Shown here in pieces: positions 20,631 to 24,871 of a DNA stretch of 24,871 nt (positions are counted from its first letter, which is position 1; each line of letters opens with the position of its first letter). Made by a program: the position numbers and the translations under genes. Origin of the DNA: a virus; IMG/VR virus record IMGVR_UViG_3300003702_000123, positions 1 to 24,871 of that record; one strand, 5' to 3'. The notes under the pieces are model-generated. The model searched no databases, was not told where the DNA came from, and was given only the letters and a program-made list of their open reading frames with translations.

Positions 20631-21372
20631 TAAAAAATTACCGATAGACTCTAGGTTTATTTCTGGCGACTCTGGTGATATATATAATGGCCGTCAATTT
20701 TTTATGCCATTTAGTCCTATAATTATGCAATCAACAGTTTCCAAAAAATTTATAGACATTATCAATAGAGTTGGTGATGATGTATTAAATGATGATAAAA
20801 AGAGCGAACAATGGGATTGGTCAAACAATCTTGTTGGTAAGGTTCATAAAGAAATTCAAATTCCAATATCAAATAAAGAAGAAAAAAAATATTTAGCAAA
20901 TATTATGAAACAGGCTTGTTTGGATTTTCTTAATTATAGTATAAAAAAACACCGAGCATATGCTTGGAATAAATTGGTTGCTGGTCAAGAAATGATTGAT
21001 GGCAAAAAAATTGAAAAACCAACACTAAAAAATATACACTTAACTCAAAGTTGGATGGTTAGTCAATATGCAGGGGATTATAATCCTTGGCACAAACATA
21101 GTGGAAATTTCTCAGGAGTTGTATATCTTAAACTTCCTAAAGATATGGATAAAGAAATTATGGAAGATTATCAAGATCATTATCCTTCAAATGGTTTAAT
21201 TGAATTTATGTATGGAGAGTCTTGTGATTTCAGAAGTGATTCTCTTAAATTTAATCCAAAAGTTGGTAAATTTTTCTTATTTCCATCATATCTAAAACAC
21301 TTTGTATATCCTTTTCATGTTAAAGGTGAAAGAAGGAGTATGAGTTTTAATGCTCATATGGTGGTTGAATAA
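20617..21372 (+). CDS. 2-oxoglutarate/Fe(II) oxygenase (TIGR02466-like)
   Basis: 251 residues. The C-terminal half (140-250) is a double-stranded beta-helix. W-H-K-H-S-G-N-F-S-G-V-V-Y-L (H159, H161) corresponds to the H-x-H-P...S-G-V-Y-Y motif of TIGR02466 proteins. F-P-S-Y-L-K-H (H228) gives the distal histidine, and G-E-R-R-S-M-S-F-N (R239/R240) the 2-oxoglutarate arginine. H-x-H in place of H-x-D is normal for this subgroup as I recall it. The substrate is unknown; modification of protein or nucleotide is possible. The N-terminal 30-120 is specific to it. The last base is shared with the RNase H start. Confidence 0.75.
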   Translation: MTEDDKKLPIDSRFISGDSGDIYNGRQFFMPFSPIIMQSTVSKKFIDIINRVGDDVLNDDKKSEQWDWSNNLVGKVHKEIQIPISNKEEKKYLANIMKQACLDFLNYSIKKHRAYAWNKLVAGQEMIDGKKIEKPTLKNIHLTQSWMVSQYAGDYNPWHKHSGNFSGVVYLKLPKDMDKEIMEDYQDHYPSNGLIEFMYGESCDFRSDSLKFNPKVGKFFLFPSYLKHFVYPFHVKGERRSMSFNAHMVVE

Positions 21373-22232
21373 TGATTTTAGTTGATATGAATCAGATTGC
21401 TATGGCAAGCATAATGATGCATTTGCATATGAATAAGTCAGACTCTACAGTTGCCGTAGAAATTGATGAGAAGATGGTGAGACATATGATTCTCAATTCT
21501 CTTCGTATGTATCGTACACGATTTTCATCAGAGTTTGGTGAATTAGTTTTATGTTATGACTCCAAACATTATTGGAGGCGTGATTATTTTCCACAATATA
21601 AATTTGGAAGAAAAAAGAGTAGAGAAAAATCTGACCATGATTGGACGGCAATTTTTTCTTGTCTTAACCAAATAAAAGATGAATTTAAAGAAAATATGCC
21701 TTATAAGTTTTTAGAGGTATATGGTGCCGAGGCTGATGATATTATAGGAACACTTTGTTCAGAATATTCAGATGAGATAATGATACTTTCTGGAGATAAA
21801 GATTTTATTCAACTTCAAAAATATCCTAATGTAAATCAATATAGTCCAATTACTAAAAATATGATAAATGGTAAAAGTCCTGATAATTTTCTTAAAGAAC
21901 ATATTTTCAGAGGTGATACCAGTGATGGAATTCCTAATGTATTATCTCCCGACAATACATTCACAGAGGGATTACGACAAAAACCTTTAGGTAAAAAGAA
22001 AATTTCATCATGGATAGAACATCATTTTGAAGATGTTGCTCCAAATGATGAAGTAAAAAGAAACTATCAAAGAAATCGTAAATTGATTGATTTGACATAT
22101 ACACCTAAAGAACTTTCTATGGAGATAATAAATACATATAAAGAAGCTCCATGTAATGATCGTAGCAAACTACTAAACTATTTTATACAAAAGAGATTAA
22201 AGAATCTCACTGAATCTATAGGAGAATTTTAA
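21372..22232 (+). CDS. rnh: RNase H / 5'-3' exonuclease, T4 Rnh-like
   Basis: 286 residues. Metal-binding acidic motifs in order: V-D-M-N (D5), the later A-E-A-D-D-I-I, S-G-D-K-D-F-I-Q-L-Q, and G-D-T-S-D-G-I-P-N-V. This is the FLAP/5'-nuclease fold of T4 RNase H, which removes RNA primers and adjacent DNA from Okazaki fragments. R-R-D-Y-F-P-Q-Y-K-F-G-R-K is the expected basic arch region. The length is near that of the T4 protein (about 305). Its partner primase is 7 kb upstream in this window. Confidence 0.88.
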   Translation: MILVDMNQIAMASIMMHLHMNKSDSTVAVEIDEKMVRHMILNSLRMYRTRFSSEFGELVLCYDSKHYWRRDYFPQYKFGRKKSREKSDHDWTAIFSCLNQIKDEFKENMPYKFLEVYGAEADDIIGTLCSEYSDEIMILSGDKDFIQLQKYPNVNQYSPITKNMINGKSPDNFLKEHIFRGDTSDGIPNVLSPDNTFTEGLRQKPLGKKKISSWIEHHFEDVAPNDEVKRNYQRNRKLIDLTYTPKELSMEIINTYKEAPCNDRSKLLNYFIQKRLKNLTESIGEF

Positions 22233-22233
22233 A

Positions 22234-22728
22234 ATGGATTTACTAATATCAGAAATCTTGGAAAAGGTTTCAAAAGTCAAGACTAAGCAGGAGAAGGTTG
22301 AACTTCTACGAAAATATGATCACGATGCATTGCGAATGGTGATTAAATCTTCTTTTGATCCGAAAATTGAATGGGCTCTACCTAAAGGAGAGGTTCCATA
22401 TGTTCGTAATGATGCACCAGAAGGAACAGAACATACTTCTCTTTCATATGAATCTCGTAAGTTGTATCATTTTATTCGTGGTGGTGATAATCTGATCAAT
22501 CAGAACAAACGAGAAACAATGTTTGTTCAGTTGTTGGAAGGTTTACATGAGAGTGAAGCAGCGATTCTTGTCTCTGCAAAAGACAAGAAATTGCATCAGT
22601 TGTACAAAGGACTCTCTGCCCCAGTGGTTAAGGAGGCCTTCAACTGGAATGACGAATTTATGATTATTGATGATGATCATCATGTTTATCCTCAATCTAG
22701 TCGGTCAGCCTCAGGTATCGCTGGATAA
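22234..22728 (+). CDS. DUF6433-like T4-type phage protein (164 aa)
   Basis: Contains K-Q-E-K-V-E-L-L-R-K-Y-D-H-D-A-L-R-M-V, S-S-F-D-P-K-I-E-W-A-L-P-K-G-E-V-P-Y and R-E-T-M-F-V-Q-L-L-E-G-L-H-E-S-E-A. This is the pattern I remember for DUF6433, a family of T4-like marine phages with no assigned function. It starts one base after the rnh stop, so the two are coupled. The C-terminal 30 residues are polar and probably flexible. Confidence 0.75.
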   Translation: MDLLISEILEKVSKVKTKQEKVELLRKYDHDALRMVIKSSFDPKIEWALPKGEVPYVRNDAPEGTEHTSLSYESRKLYHFIRGGDNLINQNKRETMFVQLLEGLHESEAAILVSAKDKKLHQLYKGLSAPVVKEAFNWNDEFMIIDDDHHVYPQSSRSASGIAG

Positions 22729-22753
22729 GTTATTGATATTATTGACTTTTTTG

Positions 22754-22828
22754 AAAATCGTTTAGAATCAATGACTTAGAAGATTTTTGAACTTTTTTTT
22801 CAAAATCGTTTAGAATCAATGACTTAGA
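22754..22828 (+). repeat. 27-bp perfect direct repeat with hairpin between copies
   Basis: A 27-base unit starting AAAATCGTTTAGAATC and ending GACTTAGA is present at 22754-22780 and 22802-22828, 48 bases apart. Between and partly within the copies, GATTTTTGAA (22782-22791) can pair with TTCAAAATC (22799-22807) around a C-T6 loop. The repeats end 14 bases before the -35 box at 22843, a place suited to an operator or activator site. No gene is seen in 22729-22896. Confidence 0.75.
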
Positions 22829-22842
22829 CATTAAGAAAGTTG

Positions 22843-22871
22843 TTGACAAAACCTGTTCCATATGTTAGAAT
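22843..22871 (+). promoter_or_regulatory. Sigma70-type early promoter
   Basis: TTGACA (22843-22848), 17-bp spacer, TAGAAT (22866-22871). Unlike the other early promoters here it leaves a normal leader of about 19 bases with an AAAAGGAAAG ribosome site (22885-22894). Confidence 0.8.
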
Positions 22872-22896
22872 AAGACATAATCGGAAAAGGAAAGAA

Positions 22897-23241
22897 ATGA
22901 CTGTTTATGTAACTAAGACTGCGAATACTATTGCTGGTGGTATTGCTCATATGATTGAGGGTGCCAATGAGGACTACAATTCATGGTGTCCCAATGAGGG
23001 TATGGTCACAAAATTTGTCGATGAGTGGGTTGTCAAGCCTGGTTCCAAGTACATCAAGATTATGTCGAATAATGGTGGTTCTGCTTGGGGATTTATTGTC
23101 AAAACTGATACTGACAAGAAGTTCAAGAAGGGCGACATTTTGAAGTGTGCTGGTTGGTCTGCTCCTGCTCGGAATAAGGCTCGGGGCAATGTTCTTGACG
23201 GTGGTTATCCTATTAATTGGACGGGGCCGTTGTATCTTTAA
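22897..23241 (+). CDS. Conserved marine-phage protein (114 aa)
   Basis: Starts M-T-V-Y-V-T-K. S-K-Y-I-K-I-M-S-N-N-G-G-S-A-W-G-F-I-V, F-K-K-G-D-I-L-K and W-S-A-P-A-R-N-K-A-R-G-N-V, with W-T-G-P-L-Y-L at the end, are features I recall from a common hypothetical family of T4-like marine phages. Beta-rich and soluble. ATG 22897 follows AAAAGG. Codon use (many AAG, GGC, TTC, GAC) differs from the AT-rich neighbours, which fits strong early expression. Confidence 0.7.
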   Translation: MTVYVTKTANTIAGGIAHMIEGANEDYNSWCPNEGMVTKFVDEWVVKPGSKYIKIMSNNGGSAWGFIVKTDTDKKFKKGDILKCAGWSAPARNKARGNVLDGGYPINWTGPLYL

Positions 23242-23720
23242 TGCTTATACACGTTAAAGGTTCCAACAAACTGAATCGTAAGATAATAAAACTCGCAGCG
23301 AGGTGGTATGCTGAGAAGTTGATGGGGAAGAGACTCATCGCTGGTTTGGAAATTGAGATTAACTTCAGTAAAACTCTGCTTAATAAAGATGGTAACGAAG
23401 GAACTGCAATTTGGGAAGACGACAAACGCCGACCCAAAGAATTTACTATCACTTTAGATGCGACCTGTACTATTCGTAATATTCTTATCACTCTCGCACA
23501 TGAGATGGTTCATATCAAACAATGGGCGAAGGGTGAAATGTACGAGTATACGGTGCCGGATATGATTCGTTTTAATAAGACCAAGTTTAATATGGCTGAT
23601 ATCAACTATTGGGACTATCCTTGGGAAATAGAAGCTTTTGGTCGTCAACTAGGTTTGTTTGTTCGGTTTTGTGAAGCTCAGGGCATATCAGATCATAAAG
23701 ATATGTACGAGCCTGCATGA
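23241..23720 (+). CDS. SprT-like zinc metalloprotease
   Basis: 159 residues. L-A-H-E-M-V-H-I-K-Q-W holds the H-E-x-x-H zinc motif (H87, E88, H91), and W-E-I-E-A-F-G at 128-134 supplies the downstream glutamate expected as third ligand. The size and 'H-E-x-x-H-x-x-Q' context resemble SprT-like minimal metalloproteases common in marine phages. The target is unknown; cellular SprT/SPRTN proteins act on DNA-associated proteins, so host-protein or DNA-protein crosslink cleavage is a guess. ATG 23241 overlaps the previous stop by one base. It shares the G+C-richer codon style of the gene before it. Confidence 0.75.
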   Translation: MLIHVKGSNKLNRKIIKLAARWYAEKLMGKRLIAGLEIEINFSKTLLNKDGNEGTAIWEDDKRRPKEFTITLDATCTIRNILITLAHEMVHIKQWAKGEMYEYTVPDMIRFNKTKFNMADINYWDYPWEIEAFGRQLGLFVRFCEAQGISDHKDMYEPA

Positions 23721-23956
23721 TGACAGATAAAATGCAAGATTTAGAACAACATATTGTGGAATGTTGGCAGTTGGTAGATGAGGTTAAATTGTTGTATGAA
23801 CAAGTTATGGATAAGGATTTGCATAAAGATCAAGATAAATTAACAAATGCTTTGATTGGATTACACACAATATACGGAATGAAGTTTGAACGAGCGTTTA
23901 ATACTTATGAAGAAGTTCTAGCACAACACTATATGAAGATGCATAATGACATTTAA
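23717..23956 (+). CDS. Conserved small helical protein (79 aa)
   Basis: Acidic, all-helical: D-L-E-Q-H-I-V-E-C-W-Q-L-V-D-E-V, then L-I-G-L-H-T-I-Y-G-M-K-F-E-R-A-F. I recall a family with the same 'L-E-Q-x-I-x-E-C-W ... L-x-x-L-Y-x-x-K-F' layout in marine T4-like phages; function unknown. The start overlaps the protease stop (ATGA); ATG 23720 is an alternative. It overlaps the next gene by 11 bases. Confidence 0.65.
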   Translation: MMTDKMQDLEQHIVECWQLVDEVKLLYEQVMDKDLHKDQDKLTNALIGLHTIYGMKFERAFNTYEEVLAQHYMKMHNDI

Positions 23957-24161
23957 AATTAGACTAGGTGGAACAAGCGAATTTGTTTCTGATATTGACC
24001 CTACATGGGCCCGGGCATCCCCGCCGGGTAAGGTTGAGTTTGTTAAAGGATGGGATAATCCTTCCGCTTTGATTTTTGAAACTATGGAAGATGCCCAAGA
24101 GGCTAAACGGGAAATTTTGGATATTGAAGGGTTTCATACTTCAATTGAATCTGTGATGTAA
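23946..24161 (+). CDS. Small hypothetical protein (71 aa)
   Basis: A probable alpha/beta fold: I-R-L-G-G, V-E-F-V-K-G-W, S-A-L-I-F-E-T-M-E-D-A-Q-E-A-K-R-E-I. The last part resembles the 'F-x-T-x-E-E-A-x-x-A-K' helix of small phage proteins, but no named family is recognised. It starts within the previous gene, so it is probably coupled to it. A G+C-rich patch (GGGCCCGGGCATCCCCGCC at 24008-24026) is unusual in this AT-rich genome. Confidence 0.6.
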   Translation: MTFKIRLGGTSEFVSDIDPTWARASPPGKVEFVKGWDNPSALIFETMEDAQEAKREILDIEGFHTSIESVM

Positions 24162-24172
24162 GGAGTTAAATA

Positions 24173-24385
24173 ATGTGGGAATTAAAAACATATAAAATGA
24201 GAAAAGGAGATTATGCTTCAGTTTGGGAGAAAGAGTTGAGAATAAATCCAATGGCAATGAATGCTGTTAAGCAACGCATAGATTATATCTATACTTCCGG
24301 CCAGATGGAAGATAAGTTTGATTTGTCATTGAATAGAGATCGTCAATTGATCGGGTATAATTATTTAATATGGAAGAAGGCGTAA
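24173..24385 (+). CDS. Small hypothetical protein (70 aa)
   Basis: Starts M-W-E-L-K-T-Y. Charged helical protein with R-K-G-D-Y-A-S-V-W-E-K-E-L-R and L-N-R-D-R-Q-L-I-G-Y-N-Y-L. AAGGAG at 24160-24165 gives well-spaced initiation at ATG 24173. No family is recognised. Confidence 0.6.
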   Translation: MWELKTYKMRKGDYASVWEKELRINPMAMNAVKQRIDYIYTSGQMEDKFDLSLNRDRQLIGYNYLIWKKA

Positions 24386-24391
24386 AATATT

Positions 24392-24571
24392 ATGGGTAAA
24401 GTGAAAAACTGGATGATGGATATTGAGGAGTTCTGTGACGGACTCTTTTATGGTGGTGACTCTGAGTACACTGTCGAAGAAGCAGCTGATCTCGTAGAAT
24501 CAAAATTTCATTCCAAGATGGCTGGAGATCATGCCAAGGAATATATTGAAAAAACATTGGCTGAAATATGA
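24392..24571 (+). CDS. Conserved small protein (59 aa)
   Basis: M-G-K-V-K-N-W-M-M-D-I-E-E at the start is a pattern I recall from many small proteins of T4-like marine phages. The rest is acidic and helical (E-E-A-A-D-L-V-E-S-K-F). It begins six bases after the previous stop and its own stop overlaps the next start (ATGA). Function unknown. Confidence 0.65.
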   Translation: MGKVKNWMMDIEEFCDGLFYGGDSEYTVEEAADLVESKFHSKMAGDHAKEYIEKTLAEI

Positions 24572-24871
24572 GTTTTGATTTATTTCTTTCAATGGTAGTT
24601 GCAACATTTTTGGGTGCAACTCCTGTTAATACTGCTAATGCAGAAACGGTTACACCTATAGTTAAGCCAGATCGTTCAGCACAATGTCTTGCATACAATA
24701 TGTATCATGAAGCAAGAAGTCAAGGAACTGCTGGTATCTATGCTGTCTCAGCGGTGGTGTTAAACCGCGTCAATGATCGTAGATTTCCTAATACTGTTTG
24801 TGAGGTTGTTGAACAGGGCCCTACTAGAGAAAGTTGGAAAACAAAAAAGCATAAGGATTTAGACCCAGAAG
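24568..24871 (+). CDS. Secreted cell-wall hydrolase, SleB (Hydrolase_2) type, partial
   Basis: 101 residues are visible; the frame is open to the window end. Residues 1-25 look like a cleavable Sec signal or signal-arrest sequence (hydrophobic 4-17, then A-N-A-E). The mature part has C-L-A-Y-N-M-Y-H-E-A-R, V-S-A-V-V-L-N-R-V and R-F-P-N-T-V-C-E-V-V, matching the start of the SleB/Hydrolase_2 peptidoglycan hydrolase domain. The Glu in H-E-A-R is the presumed catalytic residue. It probably acts as the endolysin, exported by the host and then working with the spanins at 11858-12587. Overlaps the preceding gene by four bases. Confidence 0.75.
   Translation, partial: MSFDLFLSMVVATFLGATPVNTANAETVTPIVKPDRSAQCLAYNMYHEARSQGTAGIYAVSAVVLNRVNDRRFPNTVCEVVEQGPTRESWKTKKHKDLDPE

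Noticed and set aside
1-24871. tRNA genes, CRISPR arrays, transposons or integrase sites
   Set aside because: I saw no cloverleaf-like segment with the GTTCRA loop, no regularly spaced repeat array beyond the two-copy 27-mer, and no transposase or integrase motifs.

Overview
This window looks like part of the genome of a marine T4-like myovirus. The evidence is a T4-type DNA primase (gp61-like), a T4-type RNase H, T4-style late promoters (TATAAATA), a DUF6433-like protein, and a set of small proteins that I recall as typical of T4-like phages from ocean plankton (cyanophages, pelagiphages). The DNA is AT-rich, and every convincing gene lies on the + strand with tight or overlapping spacing. 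The host is not identifiable. A SAR11-type or other marine bacterium is plausible, because a phage ribosomal protein bS21 and a B12-dependent ribonucleotide reductase are both present.

Layout. (1) 1-4771: the tail of a possible ADP-ribosyltransferase-like protein, a nucleotidyltransferase joined to an HNH-like module, and two modular proteins. The modules are separated by near-identical acidic linkers (E-E-V-E-L-D-E). The linkers contain L-x-E, the cleavage rule of the T4 prohead protease, so these may be capsid-packaged polyproteins. A HAD-family nucleotidase follows. (2) 4772-6998: a late promoter, a virion structural protein, a small coiled-coil protein, and a compositionally distinct, frameshifted structural gene that ends at a strong terminator. 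(3) 7012-8981: five small genes, at least three in families I recall from marine T4-like phages. (4) 8997-11846: two fibre-type virion proteins, the second frameshifted near its start. (5) 11858-14360: an overlapping i-spanin/o-spanin pair, several small membrane proteins (holin candidates), a zinc-ribbon protein and a 34-residue protein with ten cysteines.

(6) 14389-18469: an early-type promoter followed by primase, class II ribonucleotide reductase (frameshifted), a zinc ribbon, a PD-(D/E)XK nuclease and a 2-oxoglutarate/Fe(II) oxygenase-like protein. (7) 18516-19101: a late promoter and two tandem related membrane/coiled-coil proteins. (8) 19110-22728: two early-type promoters 300 bp apart, a membrane protein, ribosomal protein bS21, two conserved proteins, a second 2OG oxygenase, RNase H and a DUF6433-like protein. 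(9) 22729-24571: a regulatory region with a 27-bp direct repeat and promoter, then a run of small early-type genes including a SprT-like metalloprotease. (10) 24568 to the end: a secreted SleB-type cell-wall hydrolase, truncated by the window edge.

How the parts fit: blocks 6, 8 and 9 supply nucleotides, priming, primer removal and adjustment of host translation. Blocks 1-4 build and perhaps arm the particle. Blocks 5 and 10 lyse the cell. Four sigma70-like promoters all have TTGACA with a 17-bp spacer. Two of them, and possibly a third, would give messages starting at or within a few bases of the start codon, so leaderless translation of early genes is likely. Three genes carry a net -1 frame break. 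These may be sequencing or assembly errors, although in the reductase a short repeat-mediated deletion fits better.
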